A DNA stretch of 64,000 nt from Oscillospiraceae bacterium (GTDB lineage: Bacteria > Bacillota > Clostridia > Oscillospirales > Ruminococcaceae), in contig JAFTXQ010000013.1 in assembly GCA_017461565.1 (NCBI GenBank), forward strand, positions 1-64,000. The letters run 5' to 3'. Position numbers and translations under genes: made by a program. Position 1 is the first letter of the stretch. Each line of letters starts with the position of its first letter. The notes below the pieces were generated by a model. The model did no database searches. It had not been told where the DNA came from and saw only the letters and a program-made list of their open reading frames with translations. This document shows positions 25,437-34,141 of the stretch, one piece after another.

Positions 25437-28400
25437 ATGAGCGAAAACTACGAGGTTGTTGAAAAGCTCCTTGGTGACTTTTTTGAGCATCATACCGCTG
25501 GCGACAAAGCCGCCATGTCCGAGGTGCTTCAGAAGCTTCAGATGATGCTTTATTCGGGAGATGTTGACAGCACCCCCTTCAAGGACTATTTCAACAGCAT
25601 GTACACCGGCAGAAGCGCAATAAACTTTACGGGAATGATGCACGACTACCCTCGTGAATCCATCATCCGTGAGCTTCTGCAGAACGTTTTCGGCTGTGAT
25701 TACGAAGAAAATGATATCAAGGTAATGATCGAGTTCCTTGATGAAGGTCAGGTAAAGCTGACATACAACGAGACAGGATTTACACTGGAGCAGGTGTTCT
25801 ATTACCTCTCCGTCGGCAGAAACGACGGCAACACCGAGCGTGAAGGCCGTTTCGGTCTGGGTGCCAAGAGCGTATTTGCGAACGTTGACTGGTTCAAGAT
25901 GCGCTCCAACAACTACTCTCTGCGTGTTGTAAACGACGGCGGTACTCTCAAGGTGCGTGAGCTGGAGCTTAACGGCCCCAAGTTCAACCACACCGAGATC
26001 GTATTCGGCCTTGACGAGGAGAGCCAGAAGAAGCTTCACAGCAACCTTGTTTCCATGTGCGCCGAAAAGGGCGACTACATGAACATGGTGGATCTGTGCT
26101 TTGCGTTCATCCGTAAGAAGCATCTCAAGGCTTCCGATCCCGATGTTACACTCTCACGTACATTCAACATTGCCATCATCAGCTTCGGCAAGCCCGAGGT
26201 GGTATACAAGATCCAGGAGTTCCGCAAGGACGAGAACGACCTGCCCAAGATCCGCTTCTTTGAGAACGGCAAGAGCGTTGCTGACTTCATACACATGGAG
26301 AACGACGGCTTTGTATACCTCATTCCCTTTGCTATCTCAGGCGCAAGACGTGAAGCCGCAAAGGTGCTGATGCAGAAGTACAACTACTTCTCCACATACG
26401 AGCTTACGGGTCTTGTAAAGGCTACCAGCCAGCAGTTCTTACAGGAGCAGCTTTCTGCGTTCTTCGTAAGCGTACCCAACAAGTACATCACAAATAACCG
26501 TGCGGGCATCCGTCACGATTGCATTGAAGAGGTTTCGGGCGAGATCGAAAAGGATATCGTCGAGATCGTAGAACGTTACAAGAAGCTGTTCGTTCTGGAG
26601 CTTGTACAGCGTCCCGACAACGCTTCCCGCTATATGATGCGCCCGAGACAGTATGTTTTCGAGTTCTTCTACAACTACATCCACACCAGCTCCCTTGTAA
26701 AGGGACTTAAGGAGCAGTTCTGCGACAACATCTCGCTGAAGCTGCCCAATATCGAGGAGCCTGTTACATTCACAGAGCTTAAGCAGAACGGCTTCTTTAC
26801 CGAGCACAGCGGCATCTCCAAGGAGGAGCATGACGACGGAACAGCTATGCAGCTTCTGTATAACGACCTCGATCAGATGGAAGCCTGGTTCAAGGGCGAG
26901 GAGAACCACGTTCTGTTCGCAAAGTACAACTGGCACGAGCAGGCTACCGATGAGAGCGGCAGCGAGTATGTATATGCGTTCCACGAGAACGATGAGGTAT
27001 ACCTCATGTCCTCGGATAAGAACAGACAGATCCGTGACTACGATCTGTACGACGGCTTCAAGAACATCATCAGCCTTAAGCTCAATAACTGTGTTGTTGA
27101 TGGTGCCGTTGCGGATGAAAATGCCCTCGCTGAGGCGTTTGAGGTCATTGACGAGATGTTCGGCGAAAGCTACCGCATCTCCATGAAGTACTTCCAGTTT
27201 GTCATCACCTCAGGCGGAACCACCATCCAGTTTGAGGTATCCAAGATCAACATCGGCAACCTCAAGAAGGCGATGGATGTTATTTCGGCTCACGAGATGC
27301 GTTTCGAGAACCATCAGGTATACAACTCCGTTGTAACGCTGATAATGAACAGCTTCACAAACGGCAAGGATACCATGGACTTCCTGCGTGAGATAAAGAG
27401 CCAGGGCGGCGAGGTAACTCTCGCACTGGATATCAACAAGCGTTACCGTTTTGCTGCATACGGAAAGCAGTTCATGATCCCGCCGAACGTAACCAACGCA
27501 GACCTGCTTGAAGTGATCGGTGATGTTTATGTGCTTATCGACAGCGGTATGTTCAACAACCGTGTGTTCGACTTCCCGTTCTCTGCAGGAAGATACAGCT
27601 TTGATACCGATGAGATAGTTGCAGCACTGCCTGAGTGCGGTACGGCAGCAGATGTTGAGGAGATGCTCTCCAAGATCTATGTGTGCGACCTTGCACTTGA
27701 CAAGATCGCTCTGCTCGACGCTAACAACAAGCTGCTGAAGATCGTTGATATCGTTGAGCCTATCGCAGACGCAGACAAGGCTAAGACCGCAAAGTACGTT
27801 GTTCTGCGTGAGGCAGCAGGAAAGCCGCAGTTCGCAAAGTTTGTAGAGTTCCTGCTGACAGGCAAGAACCAGCAGGTGCTTGCAGCGCTGTACTCCAGCA
27901 CTGAGGAGCCTAATGTAGTTCTGCTTGACCAGATCCCCTATTACTACAAGCCCGTTCCTACCATCCGCAAGGATGAGTTCGGCTTCCTGCGCGGCGAGGT
28001 TCGCCGTATCTCGGGAATCAAGAACCCCAGAGTTTACAAGAACTACTTCGCACGTGACATCAATGCAAAGCTTTACGGCTACGGCGGTATCTGCCAGTGC
28101 TGCGGTCACGAGTCCGATGTTATCAACGGCTTTACGCTCAAGAGCTTCTCTATCGGTCTTCTGAACGGTGAGAAGGAGCAGAAGTTCAACTTCTCGCTGT
28201 ACCTGTGCGCTAACGACAGCTACAATGCAGGCGGCTGGATAATCGACGATGTTTCCATCGGCGGAATGAGTCCGTTCCTGTGGCTGGATGAGATCGCTAT
28301 GATTGACTATATCCCGCCGGAGTTCCTGTACTGCCGCATCAAGTACCGTCCTCAGGTGACTTATGATATATGCGAGGCTACAGCGGAGTCCGAGAACGCA

Positions 28401-28496
28401 GTTGCAGAGAATATCTACGACGGCGCTCAGGAGACGCTCGACATCATCCTTTCTCCGATGATGGCTGCAAAATGGGTAGAGGACAACAGAAAGTGA
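25437..28496 (+). CDS. Large sacsin/Hsp90-type GHKL ATPase with C-terminal Cys cluster
   Basis: 1019 residues. The N-terminal GHKL ATP site is recognisable: N-box RESIIRELLQNVFG (Asn ~83), G1 region LTYNETGFTLEQVFYYLSVGRN (~108-129) and G2 lid EGRFGLGAKSVF (~136-147). This matches sacsin-like, NO VEIN-type and MORC-type ATPases better than histidine kinases or GyrB. A long middle of unknown fold follows. Near residue 886 is ICQCCGHES, paired with a lone Cys in LYLCANDSYN, like a decayed treble-clef zinc site. No nuclease or methylase motif is seen. Codon use is strongly host-like. It forms an operon with the SF2-like gene (81-bp gap). Confidence 0.75.
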   Translation: MSENYEVVEKLLGDFFEHHTAGDKAAMSEVLQKLQMMLYSGDVDSTPFKDYFNSMYTGRSAINFTGMMHDYPRESIIRELLQNVFGCDYEENDIKVMIEFLDEGQVKLTYNETGFTLEQVFYYLSVGRNDGNTEREGRFGLGAKSVFANVDWFKMRSNNYSLRVVNDGGTLKVRELELNGPKFNHTEIVFGLDEESQKKLHSNLVSMCAEKGDYMNMVDLCFAFIRKKHLKASDPDVTLSRTFNIAIISFGKPEVVYKIQEFRKDENDLPKIRFFENGKSVADFIHMENDGFVYLIPFAISGARREAAKVLMQKYNYFSTYELTGLVKATSQQFLQEQLSAFFVSVPNKYITNNRAGIRHDCIEEVSGEIEKDIVEIVERYKKLFVLELVQRPDNASRYMMRPRQYVFEFFYNYIHTSSLVKGLKEQFCDNISLKLPNIEEPVTFTELKQNGFFTEHSGISKEEHDDGTAMQLLYNDLDQMEAWFKGEENHVLFAKYNWHEQATDESGSEYVYAFHENDEVYLMSSDKNRQIRDYDLYDGFKNIISLKLNNCVVDGAVADENALAEAFEVIDEMFGESYRISMKYFQFVITSGGTTIQFEVSKINIGNLKKAMDVISAHEMRFENHQVYNSVVTLIMNSFTNGKDTMDFLREIKSQGGEVTLALDINKRYRFAAYGKQFMIPPNVTNADLLEVIGDVYVLIDSGMFNNRVFDFPFSAGRYSFDTDEIVAALPECGTAADVEEMLSKIYVCDLALDKIALLDANNKLLKIVDIVEPIADADKAKTAKYVVLREAAGKPQFAKFVEFLLTGKNQQVLAALYSSTEEPNVVLLDQIPYYYKPVPTIRKDEFGFLRGEVRRISGIKNPRVYKNYFARDINAKLYGYGGICQCCGHESDVINGFTLKSFSIGLLNGEKEQKFNFSLYLCANDSYNAGGWIIDDVSIGGMSPFLWLDEIAMIDYIPPEFLYCRIKYRPQVTYDICEATAESENAVAENIYDGAQETLDIILSPMMAAKWVEDNRK

Positions 28497-28538
28497 TAAG
28501 CTTCTGTCATATATACCGCATATAAGTATAAAACGGCT

Positions 28539-28575
28539 AAACCGCTTCTGATCGTTCAGAGGCGGTTTATTGTTT
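28539..28575 (+). terminator. Terminator of the SF2-like/GHKL operon
   Basis: Stem AAACCGCTTCTGA / TCAGAGGCGGTTT followed by ATTGTTTATT. Confidence 0.88.
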
Positions 28576-28587
28576 ATTCAAGTTATA

Positions 28588-28622
28588 CATAAAAAGACCC
28601 GTGAATTCTCTTCACGGGTCTC
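28588..28622 (-). terminator. Terminator of pnp
   Basis: Minus-strand perfect stem GACCCGTGAA / TTCACGGGTC followed by TTTTTATG, 29 nt after the pnp stop. Confidence 0.9.
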
Positions 28623-28650
28623 GGTTTTAAATGTTATACTCAGAAAAATA

Positions 28651-30777
28651 TCAGCCGTTGTTCTGTGCTGCTCTCTTAGCCTCGATATCAGCAAGAGCGT
28701 CCTTGCGGGAAAGGTTGATCCTACCCTGCTGGTCGATCTCCATTACCTTAACGATGATCTCGTCACCGATGGAAACAACGTCCTCAACCTTTTCAACACG
28801 GCGGTTCTCCAGCTTGGAGATGTGCACCATACCGTCCTTACCGGGAGCGATCTCAACAAATGCGCCGAAGTTCATGATGCGAACGACCTTGCCCTTGTAG
28901 ATAGCACCGATCTCGGGAGGATTAACGATAGTGCCGATGACCTGGATACAAGCCTTAGCCTTCTCCATATCGAGACCGCAGATGAATACGTTGCCGTCAT
29001 CATCGATGTCGATCTTGCACTCAAAGTCAGCGCAAAGCTTCTGGATGACCTTGCCACCCTTACCGATGACCTCGCTGATCTTATCAGCAGGAACCTTAGT
29101 GGTAAGCATCTTGGGAGCGTACTTGCCGACCTCCTTGCGGGGCTCGGGGATAGCCTTGAGCATGATCTCGTCAAGGATGTAGTTACGTGCTGTATGAGTT
29201 GTCTCGATAGCCTGACGGATGATCTCGGGTGTAAGGCCGTCGATCTTGAGGTCCATCTGGATAGCTGTGATACCATCGTGTGTACCTGCTACCTTGAAGT
29301 CCATATCGCCGAAGAAGTCCTCAACGCCCTGGATATCGATCATTGTATCCCATCTGTCACCCTCTGTGATAAGACCGCAGGAGATGCCTGCAACTGGCTT
29401 CTTGATCGGAACACCTGCATCCATCAGAGCCAGTGTGGAGCCGCAGATGGAGCCCTGAGAAGTGGAACCGTTGGAGGAAAGCACCTCGGAAACAAGACGG
29501 ATAGCATAGGGGAACTCCTCGATAGAGGGGATAACGGGAACAAGAGCACGCTCAGCCAGTGCGCCGTGACCGATCTCACGTCTGCCGGGACCACGGCTTG
29601 CCTTTGTCTCACCTACGGAGTATGCGGGGAAGTTATAGTGGTGCATATAACGCTTGCCCTCTTCCTCGTCAAGACCCTCAAGCTTCTGAGAATCACTTAC
29701 GGGGCCGAGTGTAGCGATAGTCATTACCTGTGTCTGACCTCTTGTGAACAGACCGGAGCCGTGCACTCTGGGGAGAACGCCTACCTCGGCAGCGAGAGGA
29801 CGGATCTGATCCATTCTTCTGCCGTCAACACGCTTGCCCTCGTCAAGCAGCCAGCGACGAACTACGAACTTCTGCAGCTTGTAGATGCACTCGTCGATCA
29901 TAGCGATCTTCTCGGGATATACCTCGTCGAACTTTGCGTGGATATCGTCAACGATGGGCGCAAGGCGCTCCTCACGGATGTTCTTGTCGTCTGTGTCAAG
30001 AGCGAACTTAACACGGTCGATAGCGAACTCGGAGATAGCGTCGAACATATCGTGGTCAACTTCCTGGGACTCGAAAGCAAACTTGGGCTTGCCGATCTGA
30101 GCCTGGATGTCCTTGATAAAGGGAATAAGGCTTGTGGTGATCTCCTTGTGACCTGCCATGATAGCCTCGATCATCTTCTCATCGGGAACCTCGTTAGCGC
30201 CTGCCTCGATCATAACTACCTTATGCTCGGAAGAAGCAACTGTCAGTGTGAGGTCTGTCTTGGCACGCTGCTCCAGTGTGGGCATCATAACGATCTCGCC
30301 GTCAACAAGGCCAACGGAAACGCCGCCGATAGGACCGTTCCAGGGAATATCAGAGATAGATACTGCGATGGATGCGCCGATCATACCGAGGATCTCGGGG
30401 GAAGCGTCGGGATCAACAGCAAGAACTGTCATTGTGATAGCAACGTCATTTCTCATATCCTTGGGGAACAGAGGACGCATAGGACGGTCTACTACACGGG
30501 AAGTAAGGATAGCCTTCTCGGAGGGACGGCCCTCTCTCTTGAGGAAGCCGCCGGGGATCTTACCAACGGAGTAGAGTCTCTCCTCGTAGTCAACTGCCAA
30601 GGGGAAGAAATCTACGCCCTCACGGGGCTTTGCAGAAGCTGTTACGTTTACCATAACTACGGTCTCGCCATACTTTACCCAGCAGGAGCCGTTTGCAAGT
30701 CCGCAGACCTTACCTGTCTCAACGGTGAGCTCTCTGCCTGCGAACATGGTCTTGAATATCTTGTGATTTTCAAACAT
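28651..30777 (-). CDS. pnp: Polynucleotide phosphorylase
   Basis: 3'-5' phosphorolytic exoribonuclease of RNA turnover. Full family architecture in 708 residues: two RNase PH domains (first VNVTASAKPREGVDFFPLAVDYEE; second VLPRVHGSGLFTRGQTQVM, DMDFKVAGTHDGITAIQMDLK), a KH domain (VPADKISEVIGKGGKVIQKL) and an S1 domain (GAIYKGKVVRIMNFGAFVEIAPGKDGMVHIS). ATG follows AAAGGAAATAAAAGA. It lies downstream of rpsO, the classic rpsO-pnp order, separated by a terminator-like hairpin that may attenuate read-through. Confidence 0.98.
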   Translation of the reverse strand: MFENHKIFKTMFAGRELTVETGKVCGLANGSCWVKYGETVVMVNVTASAKPREGVDFFPLAVDYEERLYSVGKIPGGFLKREGRPSEKAILTSRVVDRPMRPLFPKDMRNDVAITMTVLAVDPDASPEILGMIGASIAVSISDIPWNGPIGGVSVGLVDGEIVMMPTLEQRAKTDLTLTVASSEHKVVMIEAGANEVPDEKMIEAIMAGHKEITTSLIPFIKDIQAQIGKPKFAFESQEVDHDMFDAISEFAIDRVKFALDTDDKNIREERLAPIVDDIHAKFDEVYPEKIAMIDECIYKLQKFVVRRWLLDEGKRVDGRRMDQIRPLAAEVGVLPRVHGSGLFTRGQTQVMTIATLGPVSDSQKLEGLDEEEGKRYMHHYNFPAYSVGETKASRGPGRREIGHGALAERALVPVIPSIEEFPYAIRLVSEVLSSNGSTSQGSICGSTLALMDAGVPIKKPVAGISCGLITEGDRWDTMIDIQGVEDFFGDMDFKVAGTHDGITAIQMDLKIDGLTPEIIRQAIETTHTARNYILDEIMLKAIPEPRKEVGKYAPKMLTTKVPADKISEVIGKGGKVIQKLCADFECKIDIDDDGNVFICGLDMEKAKACIQVIGTIVNPPEIGAIYKGKVVRIMNFGAFVEIAPGKDGMVHISKLENRRVEKVEDVVSIGDEIIVKVMEIDQQGRINLSRKDALADIEAKRAAQNNG

Positions 30778-30894
30778 TTCTTTTATTTCCTTTCGTAATT
30801 GATATCCTCAAAGGCACAGTTTAGCAATAAACTCAACTGCGGAAACCTCCGCCGCTCAGTTTAATGCTAACACCTGTACCCTTGTTTCAGAAAT

Positions 30895-30938
30895 AGCAAA
30901 AGGGGCAGAACTGTACTGATAAAGCCCAGTGCTGCCCA
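30895..30938 (-). terminator. rpsO terminator / pnp leader hairpin
   Basis: Minus strand GGGCAGCACTG / CAGTTCTGCCC followed by CTTTTGCTATTT. The remaining 115 nt before pnp contain a GCGGCGGAGG/CCTCCGC-like fold that could form the pnp leader structure. No separate pnp promoter with two good boxes is visible. Confidence 0.7.
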
Positions 30939-30954
30939 TTTAATGCACTTAAGA

Positions 30955-31221
30955 TTACTTACGGATGCCGAGCTTAGCGATGATAGCTCTGTAACGCTCG
31001 ATGTCCTTCTTCTGGAGGTAGTTCAGAAGGTTTCTTCTGCGACCTACCATCTTAAGGAGACCACGTCTGGAGTGGTGATCCTTCTGGTGAACCTTGATGT
31101 GCTCTGTCAGGTCGTTGATTCTCTTGGTGAGGATAGCGATCTGTACCTCGGGGGAACCTGTGTCGTTTGCAGACAGACGGTTAGCCTCGATAACTGCGGT
31201 TTTCTCTTCTTTTCTTAACAT
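30955..31221 (-). CDS. rpsO: 30S ribosomal protein S15
   Basis: Primary 16S rRNA binding protein of the central domain. 88 residues with the canonical core [32 protein letters not shown]-type segment ([24 protein letters not shown]) and C-terminal AKLGIRK. GAGGTG 7 nt before ATG. Confidence 0.98.
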   Translation of the reverse strand: MLRKEEKTAVIEANRLSANDTGSPEVQIAILTKRINDLTEHIKVHQKDHHSRRGLLKMVGRRRNLLNYLQKKDIERYRAIIAKLGIRK

Positions 31222-31354
31222 AATAACACCTCATAAAAATTTATTCCGTGATCATAGCAGTGGGAAAGGTGTTGCTCCGCACTCCATGAAAACGGTATGG
31301 CTATGCATTTTTGCATAACACAGGTATTATATCATAAAAAAAACGATTTGTAAA
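31222..31354 (-). promoter_or_regulatory. rpsO promoter and leader
   Basis: Minus strand TTTACA (31354-31349), 17 nt, TATAAT (31331-31326), then a leader of ~98 nt before the S15 start. S15 usually binds its own leader to repress translation; the leader here can pair TGCAAAAATGCA and GGTGTT/AACACC segments, but no known S15 leader class could be assigned by eye. Confidence 0.6.
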
Positions 31355-31405
31355 TAGTTTTTTCAAAATATTTTAATTTATTTCGGATATTTTTGCATAA
31401 TGAAA

Positions 31406-32080
31406 CTAAAACACAAAGCTCCACACGCATATCAGCGCATCATAGACCCCATGGGCTATTATAAGCGACAGCAACGTGCAGTGCTTCACCTTTTCACGGC
31501 ACACATACAATATCCCGCCGATAACGGATGTGAAGATCACCTGCACTGCATTTCCGCCGAAGATGTGAAACAATCCGAACATCACCGATGATACTATCCC
31601 CGCAAACAGACTGCTGTCCTTTATCTGCCTCAGCTTATGTACGAAGTAACCACGGAATATAAACTCCTCAGTGACCCCGACCGCCCCGATACAGTATATG
31701 AATTCGTAAGCAAACTGCCACCACTCCGTGTAATTTTTGCCGGAACTCACCCAGTCGCCGAAGCCAAGCAAAGTCGGAACCAGCGTAAGCGTAAGTGACA
31801 TCGTCACTCCCACTCCGATACCAACGAGTATCTGTGCAGGGAGATTATCCTTTGTAAATCCAAGTTCCGCAGGCTTAACGTGCGAAATAAACACAAATAT
31901 TACAGGCACAGCCATGATAAGCCAATATATAAAGATCATGACTACCATTCTTATGCCAAGCGGAAGCGCCATCAGCAGATACTTCTGAAAGCATATCACA
32001 CCGAATAGGCTCGCCCATACCCCCACTATACATATCAACAGGTGTAAGAGTGCCGTCCTTTTTATTCTGTCCATGTACAC
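31406..32080 (-). CDS. CPBP family intramembrane metalloprotease
   Basis: Type II CAAX-protease-like membrane protein (ABI/CPBP), 224 residues with about seven hydrophobic segments. The conserved glutamates are in VTEEFIFRGYFVHKLRQI (EExxxR, ~136-141); the second motif is VMFGLFHIFGGN (FxxxH) and the third SLIIAHGVYDAL (H...D). Possible roles are immunity to bacteriocins or processing of membrane proteins; nothing here fixes a substrate. It lies 9 bp downstream of the pentad-repeat XRE gene, same strand, so the regulator and protease are likely one operon. Confidence 0.88.
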   Translation of the reverse strand: MYMDRIKRTALLHLLICIVGVWASLFGVICFQKYLLMALPLGIRMVVMIFIYWLIMAVPVIFVFISHVKPAELGFTKDNLPAQILVGIGVGVTMSLTLTLVPTLLGFGDWVSSGKNYTEWWQFAYEFIYCIGAVGVTEEFIFRGYFVHKLRQIKDSSLFAGIVSSVMFGLFHIFGGNAVQVIFTSVIGGILYVCREKVKHCTLLSLIIAHGVYDALICVWSFVF

Positions 32081-32089
32081 CTCTCTGTA

Positions 32090-32845
32090 TCAGAAGAACG
32101 CCTTGGCTATCTCAGCCGCCCATTTAAGCCATGACGGCACAAAAGTGTCGATGTTTTGCAGGATATGTGAATAAAAAGTAGTTATACGTTCACCCGAATA
32201 ACTGAACTCCCCGTAAGCCTCGGTGTATCCTATGGCTATCTGCGCCCGTGCGCTGTCGCCTACCGCAAGATAATGCGCTACCGCCGCACCTCCCGCCGAA
32301 ACAAGACCTATAGCAGCACCGCCTATCGCAAGCACGCCGACTGCCGCACCTCCGACAGCTATGATGCCAAGTGCCAGCGCTCCCAGTGCGATAAGTCCTG
32401 CCGCAAGCGATCCGAAAGCAAGCACACCAAGACTAAGCACGCCGCAGGAGAACACTCCCAACGAAAACAATCCGCAGGCGAACACTCCACGTGCCGCCAG
32501 TCCCAATGCAAAGATGCCCTTTGCGCTTCTTCCGAGGCCTATATTGATATGCCACAGCGGAACGCCGTGTACCATACGCTCGCTCTTACGCTCGTAATAC
32601 AGATCGGACAGACGCAGCGCACCCGACGGAGCGACAGGCTCGGCTGCCTGCTTATCCTTTATAAGGTAGTCAAGTGAACAGCCGTACATATCGCTCAGCT
32701 TTATCAGCTTGTCCGTCTCGGGATAGGCAAGGTCGCTCTCCCACTTGCTGACAGCCTGCCGGGATACCCCCAGAAGCTCCGCAAGCTGCTCCTGTGTATA
32801 GTTATTCTGCTTTCTGTACATTGACAGTTTTTCGCCAAGTGTCAT
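32090..32845 (-). CDS. XRE regulator with Gly-pentad repeat domain (16 pentads)
   Basis: Residues 3-63 are an XRE helix-turn-helix (LSMYRKQNNYTQEQLAELLGVSRQAVSKWE). After a linker and the anchor GVPLWHINIG comes an exact five-residue period: Gly at 110, 115, 120 and so on to 185, with bulky hydrophobic and small residues between (GIFAL, GVFAC, GLFSL). The tail 190-251 has a hydrophobic end near SWLKWAAEIAKAFF. Such a repeat may form a beta-helix or membrane-associated sheet; that is inference. Paralogue of the gene at 32960 and upstream of the CPBP protease. AAGGAGG before the ATG. Confidence 0.8.
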   Translation of the reverse strand: MTLGEKLSMYRKQNNYTQEQLAELLGVSRQAVSKWESDLAYPETDKLIKLSDMYGCSLDYLIKDKQAAEPVAPSGALRLSDLYYERKSERMVHGVPLWHINIGLGRSAKGIFALGLAARGVFACGLFSLGVFSCGVLSLGVLAFGSLAAGLIALGALALGIIAVGGAAVGVLAIGGAAIGLVSAGGAAVAHYLAVGDSARAQIAIGYTEAYGEFSYSGERITTFYSHILQNIDTFVPSWLKWAAEIAKAFF

Positions 32846-32959
32846 GATAGGTTCCTCCTTGTATTTGGTGAGTACATCATAACATTTACGTCAGAAAAGC
32901 TCCACCAATTTTGCATTTCTTTATGTAAGCTTTGGGTTGCATTGGCTTAACCATGCGGT

Positions 32960-33484
32960 TTAATAGTTATCAAACAGCAACGAGAGATACCCCCACACCG
33001 TTTCTATCCACGGCATAAGGCTCTGAAGCACGTTGATATGAAAATATCCCCACGACCATATTCCTACGCCTGCAAAGCACAACGCAAGCAGTCCCGCCGA
33101 CAAAACTCCCACCGATATGAACCCCACTGACATCAGACCGATCGCAACGATGCCCCTCGCCCTGAAGCCTATGGCGAATACAGCCTCGGCATAGTCGAGA
33201 GGGTCAAAGCAGATGTGCCACAGCGGAAGTGCGCCGAGCTTCACCTTGCTCTCACGGCTGAAGCCTTTAGGCAGCGGCTTTATATTCTCCTCGTAAGGCA
33301 GCAGCCTTTCATAGTCGCACCCTAATATCTCGCACAGCTTTCTCAGCTGCGTTTCATCGGGATGCTCAAGCCCTGCCTCCCACCTGTCGATAGTGAGCGG
33401 AGACAGCTCCATAAGCTCTCCGAGCTGTTCTAATGTCAAGACGTTCTTAAGACGACGTTTTCGTATCTTCTCGCCTGTTGTCAC
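32960..33484 (-). CDS. XRE regulator with shorter Gly-pentad repeat domain
   Basis: 174 residues: XRE domain (1-62: KIRKRRLKNVLTLEQLGELM, LTIDRWEAGLEHPDETQLRKL), linker, anchor ALPLWHICFD, then pentads with Gly at 106, 111, 116, 121, 126, 131, 141 and 146 (Cys replaces Gly at 136), and a short aromatic tail. It shares the LPLWH anchor and pentad core with the next gene at 32090, so they are paralogues of different repeat number. GTG start behind GGTGGTGATT. Targets are unknown. Confidence 0.78.
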   Translation of the reverse strand: MTTGEKIRKRRLKNVLTLEQLGELMELSPLTIDRWEAGLEHPDETQLRKLCEILGCDYERLLPYEENIKPLPKGFSRESKVKLGALPLWHICFDPLDYAEAVFAIGFRARGIVAIGLMSVGFISVGVLSAGLLALCFAGVGIWSWGYFHINVLQSLMPWIETVWGYLSLLFDNY

Positions 33485-33556
33485 GGAAAATCACCACCCA
33501 GAAAAAGTATAGCACAAAATACACCGCCATGCAACCGATTTCTGTCAGAAAAGGTG

Positions 33557-33585
33557 TTGAAATATTCTGCGGAATATGATAGAAT
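33557..33585 (+). promoter_or_regulatory. Promoter of the DUF3267-like membrane protein gene
   Basis: TTGAAA (33557-33562), 17 nt, TAGAAT (33580-33585), 38 nt before the ATG. Confidence 0.65.
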
Positions 33586-33623
33586 TGTAATGATACACTA
33601 AGCTAATTTTAAAAGGACATCTT

Positions 33624-34085
33624 ATGTTGAAAAAAATACAAACAAACCCGTTTGCCAGTGTAATATGGATATTGCTGTCCTGCGTGATACATTTCGTTTT
33701 ATTGAGTCCAAAAATCAATCCCGGTTATGAGGTATGGCAGAGAATACTTTCTTTGATAATAGCCGTGTGTCTTACTCTTCCCGTACACGAATTACTGCAC
33801 TTCGTATTTATGAAGATGTTTTGCAAGGGCAGCGTAAAGATCAGAATAATAAAAAGCCCGATAGGGCTACCTACTCTTGGCACAACAGCGCAGGGGGAAT
33901 TCAAGAAATGGCAGATGGTGATTTTTTATCTTGCACCATTTGTTTTTCTGACTTTACTGCCTGATGTCATCTTCTTGTTTTGTACACAAATAGAATTATT
34001 GTTTTTCATCATTCCGATATGCAATTCTGCAGGATGCTTTTATGATATTTTAGAAACACTGATAATAACTACGCATAAGGACTAA
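33624..34085 (+). CDS. DUF3267-like membrane zincin (HELLH)
   Basis: 153-residue membrane protein with about four hydrophobic segments. Segment 2 ends in LPVHELLHFVFMKMF, an HExxH zinc motif, as in DUF3267 putative metalloproteases. Segment 4 contains IIPICNSAGCFYDIL, where an Asn/Asp pair may supply the third ligand. The gene is more AT-rich than its neighbours, with many AAA/ATA/TTT codons, which suggests later acquisition. GGAC binding site. Substrate unknown. Confidence 0.75.
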   Translation: MLKKIQTNPFASVIWILLSCVIHFVLLSPKINPGYEVWQRILSLIIAVCLTLPVHELLHFVFMKMFCKGSVKIRIIKSPIGLPTLGTTAQGEFKKWQMVIFYLAPFVFLTLLPDVIFLFCTQIELLFFIIPICNSAGCFYDILETLIITTHKD

Positions 34086-34141
34086 TACTATTTCACGAAA
34101 AAATCAAAATCAATAATATCAACAACAAAAGGAGAAAAAAC

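Noticed and set aside
28570-30798. Very long open frame (over 700 codons) on the plus strand opposite pnp
   Set aside because: It mirrors pnp codon structure, has no family motif or ribosome binding site, and pnp is unmistakable on the other strand.
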